Part shown: one piece after another, positions 1-13,371 of the stretch
Layout of the letters: every line of letters starts with the position of its first letter
Position numbering within the stretch: position 1 is the first letter of the stretch
Assembly (NCBI GenBank): GCA_905397405.1
Contig: CAJPVJ010000486.1
Span: 1 to 24,364, forward strand
DNA: 24,364 nucleotides
Reading direction: 5' to 3'
Origin: Oppiella nova
Lineage: Eukaryota; Arthropoda; Arachnida; Sarcoptiformes; Oppiidae
Translations under genes and position numbers: made by a program
Notes under the pieces: model-generated
The model's database searches: none
What the model was told of the DNA's origin: nothing
What the model saw: the letters and a program-made list of their open reading frames with translations, nothing else

Positions 1-2
1 TG

Positions 3-248
3 AACATTAATCGCGTGTTTCATACAATGAATACAACGATGGAAATGAAAAATATGATCAAAGAGTTGGAAATGAATTTACAAAACGCCATGAATTTGAA
101 CAAAGAGTTATCGATTGAGATCGTCGATCAAAATGTCACCATTAGATCACTTCGGAAAGATCTCGAGGACAAGAATGTCATGATTTGTGCCTTAAATAAG
201 ACATTGAATGTAATGCTTTTGGCGATGGATGAGAACAATAACAAATAG
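3..248 (+). CDS. possible 3' end of a coiled-coil protein gene, cut by the left edge
   Basis: The frame is open from the window edge to a TAA at 246-248, about 81 codons, and in-frame ATGs exist at 21 and later, so the fragment may be a terminal exon or a very short gene. The peptide is rich in Met, Asn, Leu, Glu and Lys, with Leu/Ile/Met at heptad-like spacing (for example MKNMIKELEMNLQNAMNLNK), which suggests one coiled coil. There are no prolines and no catalytic motif. I do not recognise the family. Base composition is less AT-rich than the flanking DNA, which supports coding. No clear acceptor site is visible at the very edge, so the splice structure is unknown. Confidence 0.35.
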   Translation, partial: NINRVFHTMNTTMEMKNMIKELEMNLQNAMNLNKELSIEIVDQNVTIRSLRKDLEDKNVMICALNKTLNVMLLAMDENNNK

Positions 249-599
249 TCTCTTATTATAAATTTTATTATTTTAATATAAAACTAATAATAATCTGTAT
301 TTCAATATTAATTTTTATCTGTTTTAAAAGTTTAATCCTATTTTGAAATCATGAAAAGTATATATATTTTTCTAAAATTCTTTATATTAATTTTTATAAA
401 TCATTTAAAAATCTGTTTCTAATATAGTAATTATTCATATAATTTTTATTAATTAGTCTTATAAAAATATTTGTATAAAATGAGTGTCTATTTTGATTAG
501 TAATAAAAAACTTAATTGCATATTTTATTCATTTTGTTTTTATAAAACATTTCTTTTGTAAAAAATATTGAAAATATTAATGTTATTCTGCAAAACAAA
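249..599. other. AT-rich non-coding DNA downstream of the left-edge fragment
   Basis: Very AT-rich with stops in all frames. No canonical AATAAA stands just after the stop at 248. Bases 444-556 are repeated exactly at 601-713, and 557-599 are repeated at 1281-1323. Nothing else is recognisable. Confidence 0.6.
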
Positions 600-713
600 N
601 TTTTATTAATTAGTCTTATAAAAATATTTGTATAAAATGAGTGTCTATTTTGATTAGTAATAAAAAACTTAATTGCATATTTTATTCATTTTGTTTTTAT
701 AAAACATTTCTTT
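444..713. other. contig join: single N at 600 flanked by a 113-bp perfect repeat
   Basis: Bases 444-556 equal 601-713, and a lone N separates the blocks. The left side does not run straight into the N: after 556 it continues with 43 bases (557-599) that equal 1281-1323. The left contig end therefore follows a path that skips what lies at 714-1280. This looks like an unmerged overlap between contigs, perhaps from two haplotypes that differ by an insertion/deletion. Confidence 0.8.
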
Positions 714-840
714 ACATTTTTTATAACTTTTATAATTACAATAAGACGTTTTGTTTATTTATAAGTTAATGAAACATTAATAAGTAACTTTACCTACAAT
801 TCAATGCCCTTCATTAACAATAATATCACTTCACAAAAAA

Positions 841-1216
841 TCTCATTGAAACTAATGATAAAATTCATTGACAGCAGACTATTATGTCCGTGACTGATAG
901 GCATTAACATAGGTTATGTGCCCAGGTATTATGTGACAAGTGGAGGGCCAGTAAGGTCTCTATACTCCGTAATCAATGGTTAGACTACAGTAATATTGGA
1001 GTATAAATAGCAAACAAAGTATATTACATAACTTATTATACAATAGTTTCCAAAAATAAAGGAGTCATTGATTTGGAGACAAAAATGAAGTGTTTGTCAT
1101 TGTATTGAATATAAGACTTACACCCTCTTTAAAACAGATCGTTTGGATGGATATACAGTATAGTCTTAATTATCCTCTGAATACTGTAATCGTCTTAAGA
1201 TATACGATACAAATAG

Positions 1217-1267
<51 letters not shown>

Positions 1268-1795
1268 GCTCTCTCTCTCATGTAAAAAATATTGAAAATA
1301 TTAATGTTATTCTGCAAAACAAATAAATATTCAATTACTTTGTAATTATTCATTGAAATGGATGTTAAGTTACGGGAAGTAATTGTTATTATAGTGAAGT
1401 GTTTTTTCTCATTGAAACTAATGATAAAATTCATTGACAGCAGACTATTATGTCCGTGACTGATAGGCATTAACATAGGTTATGTGCCCAGGTATTATGT
1501 GACACAAGTGGAGGGCCAGTAAAGTCTCTATACTCGGTACTCAATGGTTAGACTACTGTAATATTGGAATATAAATAGCAATAAAGTATATTACATAATA
1601 ACTTATTACACAATAGTTTCCAAAAAAAGGAGTCATTGATTGGGAGACAAAAGTAAAATGTTTGTAATGTTTGTCATTGTATTAAATATAAGACTTACAC
1701 CCTCTTTAAAACAGATCGTTTGGATGGATATACAGTATAGTCTTAATTATCCTCTGAATACTTTAATCGTCTTAAGATATACGATACAAATAGGT
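841..1795. repeat. two direct copies of a ~380-bp AT-rich unit ending in a CT tract
   Basis: Copy 1 runs from 841 to about 1218 and copy 2 from 1407 to about 1795. Both start with TCTCATTGAAACTAATGATA and end at CAAATAGG followed by (CT)n. They differ by scattered substitutions and small indels (offset 566 at the start, 577 at the end). About 125 bp of unrelated sequence and the first CT tract separate them. Each copy contains a short open frame that runs into the CT tract (Ser-Leu repeats), which I regard as chance. No terminal inverted repeats or target duplications are visible. Confidence 0.85.
1217..1280. repeat. (CT)n microsatellite with GCTC interruptions
   Basis: About 60 bp of CT dinucleotides with GCTC interruptions, at the 3' end of the first ~380-bp repeat copy. 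On the minus strand it reads (GA)n. Confidence 0.95.
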
Positions 1796-1831
1796 CTCTC
1801 TCTCTCTCTCTCTCACTCACTCACTCACTCC
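1794..1831. repeat. (CT)n followed by (CACT)n microsatellite
   Basis: About 20 bp of CT passing into four or five CACT units, at the end of the second ~380-bp copy. Its length and unit type differ from the tract at the end of copy 1. Confidence 0.9.
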
Positions 1832-2189
1832 TCACTAATTCTCCCACTCTCTCAATCGGTTCGTTATATAAGTATTAGTGTTTTTATTCATTAGATTTAT
1901 TTTATAGCATTTAATTTAATTAATTGATTTGATTTAATCAATTGATTGAATTGAATACGAATGTAATGTATACTTAATACAGTTATTATTATCTTATTAC
2001 TCTGTAATATTATTTTCTTTCTAATAGCGTAGCATTCATTCATTCAATTTATGTGAAATTCAATACAACGACTTTTATGACAGACTTTTCAGGGAGAGAA
2101 AGGACAGGGAGATTTAGGTGCTAATTATATAAAATATGATACTTTTAATGAATCTCTAGACTTAATTTCGTAGAAAACTTAAACGAGAG

Positions 2190-2191
<2 letters not shown>

Positions 2192-2228
<37 letters not shown>
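2192..2228. repeat. (GA)n microsatellite
   Basis: Uninterrupted GA dinucleotides after a GAGAACGAGA lead-in. It directly precedes a 74-bp element that also follows a GA tract at 4309-4340. Confidence 0.95.
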
Positions 2229-2231
<3 letters not shown>

Positions 2232-2302
2232 ATTGTATTCTATGGTAGCGACAGAGGTATCCGTTTAATTGGCAGCCAATTCATTAAAATAATTATCAAA
2301 TA
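2229..2302. repeat. 74-bp dispersed element, copy 1, with CCAAT palindrome
   Basis: This 74-bp block matches 4341-4414 with one visible mismatch (T versus C inside GACAGAGGtATCC). It includes the perfect palindrome AATTGGCAGCCAATT at 2267-2281, which places inverted and direct CCAAT pentamers around a central A. Both copies directly follow a (GA)n tract. It is not coding. Confidence 0.9.
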
Positions 2303-2389
2303 CATTATACAGTATACAGTATAACGGAGTTTACAATTAATGTCTTCCTATCAGAAATAAAAGCGCTATTATTATCAACGAATGTTTGC

Positions 2390-2425
2390 TATAAATAGTC
2401 ATCAAATAATTTTTCACTCATTTTT
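2390..2425 (+). promoter_or_regulatory. candidate core promoter: TATA box plus initiator
   Basis: TATAAATA starts at 2390, and an arthropod-type initiator TCATTT (consensus TCAKTY) begins at 2418 with its A at 2420, which puts TATA at -30. The (GA)n tract and CCAAT palindrome lie 100-200 bp upstream. The spacing is canonical, but in DNA this AT-rich both motifs can arise by chance. Support comes from the exon-like sequence that follows. Confidence 0.45.
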
Positions 2426-2566
2426 GTGTCAAATTTATGTCTTTTAGTGACTGAACACACACACAACCAGTGAATTCTTGCGAATAAAACAAAATTTTTA
2501 TTTATTTTGTGCCTAAAAATACAATTCTGGAGTGCATTAAGTGATGAAATAATATGTCCCCAAACG
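2420..2566 (+). other. candidate first exon with short coding start and strong splice donor
   Basis: Downstream of the candidate initiator there are about 134 nt of possible 5' UTR, then ATG TCC CCA AAC G followed directly by GTGAGT at 2567. That would encode Met-Ser-Pro-Asn and leave phase 1. I find no downstream exon that can be assigned. It does not join PKN in frame: an in-frame TGA stands at 9645-9647 and no AG lies between it and the PKN ATG. It may be the first exon of another gene, a PKN transcript with unseen middle exons, or chance. Confidence 0.35.
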
Positions 2567-2746
2567 GTGAGTCCGAGGTCAGCCTTTCCCTCCCATTCCT
2601 ATCACTAAGAGATTATCTGTTGAATGGATTTCACACACGGAATATGAATTCAATGCCTTTTTCCATAACCTTTAAGAACTCACAGAATATTGCTTTAATT
2701 ATCAGTTATTTTTAATTTAAATTAATTTTTATAGTCTCATTCACTA

Positions 2747-4072
2747 ATACTCACTTTCCAGAGACAATGACTAAACTATTTATTACACATAAATGTCAAT
2801 ACATTTAGAAAATGAAAACTTAAATATCAAATGTTATTTAGAAAACTAATATTGAGATCAAAGAACGTTATACTGAATCAATAGTACATAATATTATATA
2901 TTAAAATATACCCATCTAATAATTACAAACCTTATAAATTCATAAACTTGTGTTTACTCGGACTATATTTGTCAACAAAATTGTTTAGAGATTTTTTTGT
3001 ATGCACCAAAAACATATATATTTATTTAGATTTGTAATAATATGATAAATATTCAATTATTTACTTTTAATTTCTATTCATTCTTGCGGTCATAATAGAG
3101 AAAAAAATACATATTTTCACACAAAAGATATTGTAATCAAAAAGCGACATAAATTTATTTAATGAATACCACTATTTAGACATTAATATTATTACATTCA
3201 GTTGCAGAATATATGCTTAAATGTCTTAATATGTAATTTCTCTAAAATATTTGTACGTAATAGCATTTCCACACAAAAAATGGCACATAATATGAATATA
3301 TATTTTATTGAAATGTGATAATAATATTAATAATGTGTTTAAGAAATACGGTAAAAAATTTCATTACATATACAGCATATAACATACAAAAGGGAATGCT
3401 TTTGGCATTATACTCACTTTCCAGAGACAATGACTAAACTATTTATTACACATAAATGTCAATACATTTAGAAAATGAAAACTTAAATATCAAATGTTAT
3501 TTAGAAAACTAATATTGAGATCAAAGAACGTAATACTGAATCAATAGTACATAATATTATATATTAAAATATACCCATCTAATAATTACAAACCTTATAA
3601 ATTCATAAACTTGTGTTTACTCGCAATATATTTGTCAACAAAATTGTTTAGAGATTTTTTTTGTATGTACCAAAAACATATATATTTATTTAGATTTGTA
3701 ATAATATGATAAATATTCAATTATTTACTTTTAATTTCTATTCATTCTTGCGGTCATAATAGAGAAAAAATACATATTTTCACACAAAAGATATTCTAAT
3801 CAAAAAGCGACACAAATTTATTTAATGAATACCACTATTTAGACATTAATATTATTACATTCAGTAGCAGAATATATGCTTAAATGTCTTAATATGTAAT
3901 TTCTCTAAAATATTTGTACGTAATAGCATTTCCACACAAAAAATGGCACATAATATGAATATATATTTTATTGAAATGTGATAATAATATTAATAATGTG
4001 TTTAAGAAATACGGTAAAAAATTTCATTACATATACAGCATATAACATACAAAAGGGAATGCTTTTGGCATT
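2747..4072. repeat. tandem direct duplication, 663-bp unit
   Basis: Unit A is 2747-3409 and unit B 3410-4072, head to tail without a spacer. They differ at roughly a dozen positions (for example GTTATACTG/GTAATACTG, GCACCAAAA/GTACCAAAA, TTGTAATC/TTCTAATC), and one-base homopolymer indels cancel so that the offset is 663 at both ends. The content is AT-rich and non-coding. The scattered differences argue against a simple read-overlap artefact and for a real duplication, or two haplotypes joined end to end. Confidence 0.9.
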
Positions 4073-4304
4073 AAATTTCTAAATAATATTCTGTTTCTTA
4101 ACAAAAAAAACACATTTTGATTGAAATCAGAAAAATCTCGTTAATAAAAGGCAGCGAAACATCTTATATCTTATACACACTGTAGGGACTGAACGCGATA
4201 TTAATTTTTATTTCGTTATCTTATTTTTCTTTCTGTAAATCTATTTAAAGTATGTTTTTATGAAATTTAAGAACATTTTAAAGATTTAGTGCTCAGAAAG
4301 TAAT

Positions 4305-4308
<4 letters not shown>

Positions 4309-4340
<32 letters not shown>
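4309..4340. repeat. (GA)n microsatellite in the inverted-repeat loop
   Basis: Sixteen GA units between the left arm of the inverted repeat and the 74-bp element. Confidence 0.95.
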
Positions 4341-4343
<3 letters not shown>

Positions 4344-4414
4344 ATTGTATTCTATGGTAGCGACAGAGGCATCCGTTTAATTGGCAGCCAATTCATTAAA
4401 ATAATTATCAAATA
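4341..4414. repeat. 74-bp dispersed element, copy 2
   Basis: Second copy of the element at 2229-2302, including the palindrome AATTGGCAGCCAATT. It lies inside the loop of the 84-bp inverted repeat and again directly follows a GA tract, so GA tract plus element seem to have moved as one unit. Confidence 0.9.
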
Positions 4415-4491
4415 ATCTGCCATTACTTTCTGAGCACTAAATCTTTAAAATGTTCTTAAATTTCATAAAAACATACTTTAAATAGATTTAC

Positions 4492-4492
<1 letters not shown>

Positions 4493-4536
<44 letters not shown>
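4493..4536. repeat. (GAAA)n then (GA)n microsatellite
   Basis: Four GAAA-type units pass into about 13 GA units. The first units belong to the right arm of the inverted repeat. Confidence 0.95.
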
Positions 4537-4539
<3 letters not shown>

Positions 4540-4780
4540 TGAATATTGTCGAAAACACGGCTATTATGTGAATAAGTGAAACACAATTATATAATAAAAC
4601 TGTTAGTCTGTATTCATGCAAACGTAAACTAACACAACAAACGCACGAATGGTTTTATAGTCTATAATCATTTGAAATGATTTATGAAAATATTTTATAT
4701 TCTCCGTGTTTTTTGTTTGTTAATTCATATTTGAATAGCGCTGTCAAATACGTGTGGGATCTATAATATCGTAGCATAGC

Positions 4781-4802
4781 GGGGGTAAGGGGTGAGGGAG
4801 GG
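4781..4802 (+). other. G-quadruplex motif
   Basis: Four G runs of 5, 4, 3 and 3 with loops TAA, TGA and A satisfy the usual G3+N1-7 rule with very short loops. It stands out in surroundings that contain hardly any G runs. Function unknown. Confidence 0.75.
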
Positions 4803-5391
4803 TTGGCGTCAATAATTGCTACCCAACACTGGTATGCCTGACATCTAATTGCAATCAATGGGCGACTGAATGGCTATTTAGTGATTCGTTTGGCAACTCT
4901 TTTTCAGTGAACTATTTAGCGGAATATTCGTTGATTTATGCGATACTTCGCTCGTCTAATGTATTAATATATCGTATTTTTATGCCATTTATGCAAAAAT
5001 ATTAATACTTAAAAACATCGACGCGTTTATTATTCACCGAAATATAAATGAGAAGTTATTTCAGGAAAAACTAATGGCCAGCCATTTGGCTGAATGTATG
5101 AATGAATGTAGTCTTACAATAGGAGTACTACTATTGCCTATCGATAGCGCCATTACTATACACTACACACCAGCGCTGTAACAGTGAAATGCCATTCAAT
5201 AAATATAATGTATTGAAGTTTTACTCCAATTTCTATATAACACTTATAGTATAGTAGAGAAAAAATCTATAAAAATATAGTATTAGTATCGATACAACAC
5301 TCATTGAAATTAGTTTTGGACATTTGGACACTGAGAGTGAGCCGATTCACCAATATCACTTTAGTTTATTGTGTTTCCAGTTGTACCAGTG

Positions 5392-5420
5392 CTCTCTCTC
5401 TCTCTCTCTCTCCCTCTCTC
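5392..5420. repeat. (CT)n microsatellite
   Basis: About 14 CT units with one CCCT interruption. Confidence 0.95.
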
Positions 5421-6010
5421 ATTTCAATAATATCTGTAATATTGTAATATTGTATTCAGTATTCAGTTTTTCTGATTTATTTATAGAAATCAATTCACTA
5501 CTACTATACATACTGTATGTGTGTTGCATTCAAATCGCAATTACACTCAATAAAAGTTCAATTCATGTAATATTAGTTTGAATATAAATCTAAACAATTA
5601 ATTAAATGAGATAACTATTGGCAAAATAAATTTTTACTTTCACTTAATTAAATAAATATATAGGAAAACGGTTATAATGATAAAAACGATAAAAATGAAT
5701 TCCTATTGAAAATACCGATACATACAGTCGTTATACCAGTATTGATATAAGTTTAAGAATAAGTTTGCAAAACTAATCCCTTAAGTAACTTATAAATGGG
5801 ATGAAAATCGTATATTGAAAGTCAAATAAATGAGATATTATTATATGTTATGTTATATAATACAGTGCAGTATATAAATACACACATATAATGTTTGGGC
5901 ATCTATTTGTCGCATTCAACTGCCGTTTTCTCTACTGATCCACAAACACATAATCGCCAGAATCCCAAAGGATTTCACTTATATATTGACTGATTAAGTG
6001 AATGTTTATT

Positions 6011-6011
<1 letters not shown>

Positions 6012-6042
<31 letters not shown>
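6012..6042. repeat. (GA)n microsatellite
   Basis: About 15 uninterrupted GA units after TATTC. Confidence 0.95.
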
Positions 6043-6045
<3 letters not shown>

Positions 6046-6966
6046 TAAGAGAGCCCTGGGCTCTCATTAACACAAAACGCTAAGACATATTGCGATGACG
6101 TTTACGACTCGTTAATGACTAAACAAATTAATAGATATTTGTCGAGATTTTTCCAACTATTTTTAATTTTATATTATATTAAAGCGATTTGTGAAAAACG
6201 GTTTGTTTTGTGTTATTGATAAAAAAGCAAAACAATAGGCATTTCTATTGAAACCCTATTCTCATTGAGAATATCTGGTTGTGTGTAAAGAACTGAGACA
6301 TTAATTCTTTGCACAAAACCAATGCATTTGGAGTTAAGTTTGCATTCAGTGTTCAACACAATGAAGAAAACACTTTTTTACAAATAAATTCAATGGTTAC
6401 ACAGAAATATGTGTTTTGTGTTTTTTAAAATTCAATTGTATTATTCAAAAGCCTACTCAAAACAAAAGTAAAACTCAATTTTTTCACACCATTAGTATTA
6501 TTCAATCAATTAATCCCTTAGTTTCACTAAAACTTATTGTTTTTTCTAAATATAAGTTTTTAAATGCTTGGAAACCTGAGAAATTTAAGCTCAAAAATGC
6601 TTTCAATAAAAAATTACCAAGGATTTGTAAATAAGCGCATATAAGTGGGTGAAGAACAGTATATAATTATATCGGATATTATCATATGAAAAATATTACA
6701 CCCATAATATTATTACATAAATTGAAATACTATTGAGATTTTTTAAAACAAAATTTTTTAAATAAGATTCGGATATTTTTTTTATAAAATATTATATAAT
6801 TTTATTACTAAAACGGATTAAATATAACTTAAGCGTTAAGTGAATGAATTTGTTTTTTACACCAAATACTAACCAAACAATTATAGTGCAATCAATGAGA
6901 AGTTCATTATAGTAGTACACAATTGTGTGATTATTACTAACAGTATTTCGGCCACAGATTTATCTT

Positions 6967-7003
<37 letters not shown>
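6967..7003. repeat. (GA)n microsatellite
   Basis: About 18 uninterrupted GA units after TATCTTC. Confidence 0.95.
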
Positions 7004-7006
<3 letters not shown>

Positions 7007-9000
7007 AAGAGATTTAAGTCCAACAAAATGACAGGTTTTGACAGATTAAGAGGTTATCTACACAATATGAACAAGGATATGAGTATGGGTCATACTGTAT
7101 GGCCAAGTTGTTATTCATAGAGTGGATTATTTATATACAGTAAACTGATAAGTTTTACAGGTATAATATACTAGCTTAAAATATTCTGGATCATATTATA
7201 ATTATATACAGTACTGGTACAGAATAATTGTTGTTAAAATTGTAAATTTCGTAAAAATATTTATCATTCAATTAATAATTCATTAATTCTTTGAATGATT
7301 AGAAATGTGCCAACAATTGGATAATAATATCAAACTTATCATAAACTAATACTGTATGTCGACTGTTATGTACTAACTTGTAAAGTAATTAAATCAAATT
7401 CTGTAAATACAAAATCATACAGCTATGACAGTTGACATTAGTTTAATATATATTTTAGCATGACTTTATTTGCGAATTTATAATCAAATGGAAATTTGAA
7501 ATTTTTTAAACTCCAGAGACACACAGATTTGCCAGTTCAAATATTATATAACTTATGAAAATATTATAAATTATGTGAATATATGAATAATTTTTAAAAA
7601 TTAATATTTATCGTAACACCACTTTATTAATAATAACAAAATGATTGATTAGAAAATAAGAATTTTAATTAAAAATACTATGGTCTATTGATTTTGAAAA
7701 ATTAGCATTAATATAGTCATGCAATTGTTTTGTTTAAAATACATTAAGTGCTTCAAAAGTGCACTTATATTAAAAAATATATATAACGATTATTAATATT
7801 ACAAAACTGTTATAACATTTTAAACGCCATTTGATTGCCTATACACACAGCGGTCCGACACATACACCGACATACCATTACCATTACTGTACGAGAATCA
7901 GGTAATAACTTATGCCATACTTTATAGCGTTTCCATTAAATTCAATGATCATAAGAAGTTTGACATAATTTTCTCGTAAAATAAGTCATTCATGAAGTCA
8001 TGCAAACGGTTTTAATACTATGGAAATGATGGCATGTATATAGTTTTGGACACAAAAATCGCTAATGAGTTTCGCAAAATGAATATTCAATTGAATAGTA
8101 AATTAGAGAATATTCTTACCTTAAAGCACACCAAACGCGGCCACAAATGTATGAATATTTATAATATTAGTGTCGAAAGCGTTTTTATATATTTGGTTAC
8201 GAGTAGTAATTATGAATATTATTAGTGAGAGTCGAGAGAAAATAGCACTTAATATAACATAACATTAATTCAAAGTCTTTCAGCGGATGGTTAAGAAGCA
8301 GCAAAAAATTGAAGACAAAAAACGCGATAATAAGCGGAATATATATAACTTATAGTGAACTCCGAGAAAATAGCTGTTATTTTATTAACTTCTAAACGAG
8401 TGTATTGTGTATTGGAATCGGAATATAGCGATATATGCCTTGAAATATATAGTGAATTATAAATTGATGACTATTTGATAATATAAATAGCAGTCAATAT
8501 TGTCGGCCTCCCCTATCTGACTCTAACCATAAACCGTACGGAGTTTTTAAAGCATTACTTTTAGTGCCAATTCATAGACTACTGGATGACACAAAAGCAG
8601 CTTATTTTCGGATCTCTCAAAAACTTTCTCTCAGCAACACTTGTGAGCAGTTTGAGTGATACTGCCTTACGTTATATACCATTCATTATATATCTATACC
8701 GACAAAGTTTTCATCGAAATACACGCCAACTATTGCCCACTTGTGTGCCACGAATGCATCGCTAACTACCATTCAATTCCTATATTCTGTGAGCTATGCC
8801 ATCGTTGCAGCGCTCGATAGGCACACAAAATCATCGAATATTCCCGTCATATGTAACCATATCTCGAGAATAACTAAACTATAAATCACACAAAAATCTA
8901 AACTCATTAAAATTCTTACACTCAAATATATAATCAGTGCAAAACAACTTTATAAATCCATATTAACACACAATGACCAACATATAAATCGCTACCAAAC

Positions 9001-9701
9001 TATGCCGGAAACAAATCTCACGACACGTAAACCCTCAGGAATCGCTTCAAACAGTGTGTTCGCCAGCGTATAGGCGCCGACAGAGGGCGTCACCAGTGCC
9101 TGTAGGCATCGGATGGGTCGGTGAGTCGTGTGGTGTCCTATGCAGTGAGTGTCAGCCTCTCAACAGTCGACCAAAGCGTACAAAACGACAATTACTTTGA
9201 AATATTGTTTGCGTTTCTCAGTGTCTACTCGAGAGGGCTATTGTATGGCTCGCAGTGACCACTCATTCACGCCGTCAACGCATACATGAGTTGTCATTAA
9301 AAACACTGTTTTTTACAATAATTTTGTTTTTACTTGAGTTTTGAGATTCAGTTTTCGTATCGTTTCTTGAGTTTGTTTTTAGACTTTTGTTTTGTTTGTT
9401 ATTGTTATGCATGTTATGCGTTACGCAAACCCCGGGTGACACCGATGTCTCGGCAACTGATCCCACGTTACGGTCGCCGCCGCTGAAGACATAATAACCA
9501 CGGATTCGCTGGCATTCAAGTTAACCCTAAGAGTGGTTCCGTTGTATTGAGTTTTTTCTGTTGTTTTGTTTACACCAATAGTTTACAGCAATTAGTGTTA
9601 AGTTTGTATTGTTATCATCACTACTACTATATATCACCCACTCGTGAGTGCCATCACCACCACTGACACCATTCCCGTCGGACACCATCACTGAATGGAC
9701 A
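9001..9701 (+). promoter_or_regulatory. probable PKN promoter and 5' UTR region
   Basis: GC content rises from about 9000 towards the PKN start. A possible non-coding first exon ends at 9120 (CGGATGGGTCG before GTGAGT at 9121). A good acceptor, with a T-rich tract ending in TTTACAG at 9588, could close an intron of 468 nt and leave 113 nt of leader before the PKN ATG. A short upstream ORF (ATG at 9694, stop TGA at 9715-9717) overlaps the PKN start. I see no convincing TATA box. The exon model is inference from splice signals only. Confidence 0.35.

Positions 9702-13371
<3,670 letters not shown>

Larger units (their letters stand above)
4226..4500. repeat. perfect 84-bp inverted repeat around a 107-bp spacer
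   Basis: Bases 4226-4309 are the exact reverse complement of 4417-4500. The spacer (4310-4416) consists of a (GA)n tract and the second copy of the 74-bp CCAAT element, plus two bases. Transcribed RNA would form an 84-bp hairpin. No target-site duplication is obvious and no terminal motif matches a transposon family I know. It could be a foldback element, a recent inverted duplication or a chimeric assembly path. Confidence 0.9.
4803..9000. other. long AT-rich region without recognisable genes
   Basis: I see no exon with recognisable homology on either strand. Open frames in it (for example 5324-5581, 6416-6634 and 8034-8225) are short, AT-driven and unlike any protein I know. Bases 4800-5170 are less AT-rich than their surroundings and contain TATCGATA at 5139-5146, the DRE core bound by DREF in flies. 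That could mark a regulatory region, but no transcript start can be assigned. Simple repeats are listed separately. Confidence 0.5.

Noticed and set aside
1090-1894. Open frames ending in Ser-Leu or Arg-Glu repeats
   Set aside because: They are microsatellite translations within duplicated non-coding DNA and differ between copies.
8034-8225. 63-codon open frame in the AT-rich region
   Set aside because: Short, AT-driven composition, no recognisable motif and no splice or promoter context.
1-9600. Transposable elements or CRISPR-like arrays among the left-side repeats
   Set aside because: No transposase or reverse-transcriptase frames, no terminal repeats with target duplications, and no regularly spaced short repeats; the repeats are duplications and microsatellites.
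9648-9701. Extension of PKN upstream to a GTG
   Set aside because: Non-ATG start just after an in-frame TGA; the ATG at 9702 has good context and fits the fly Pkn N-terminus.
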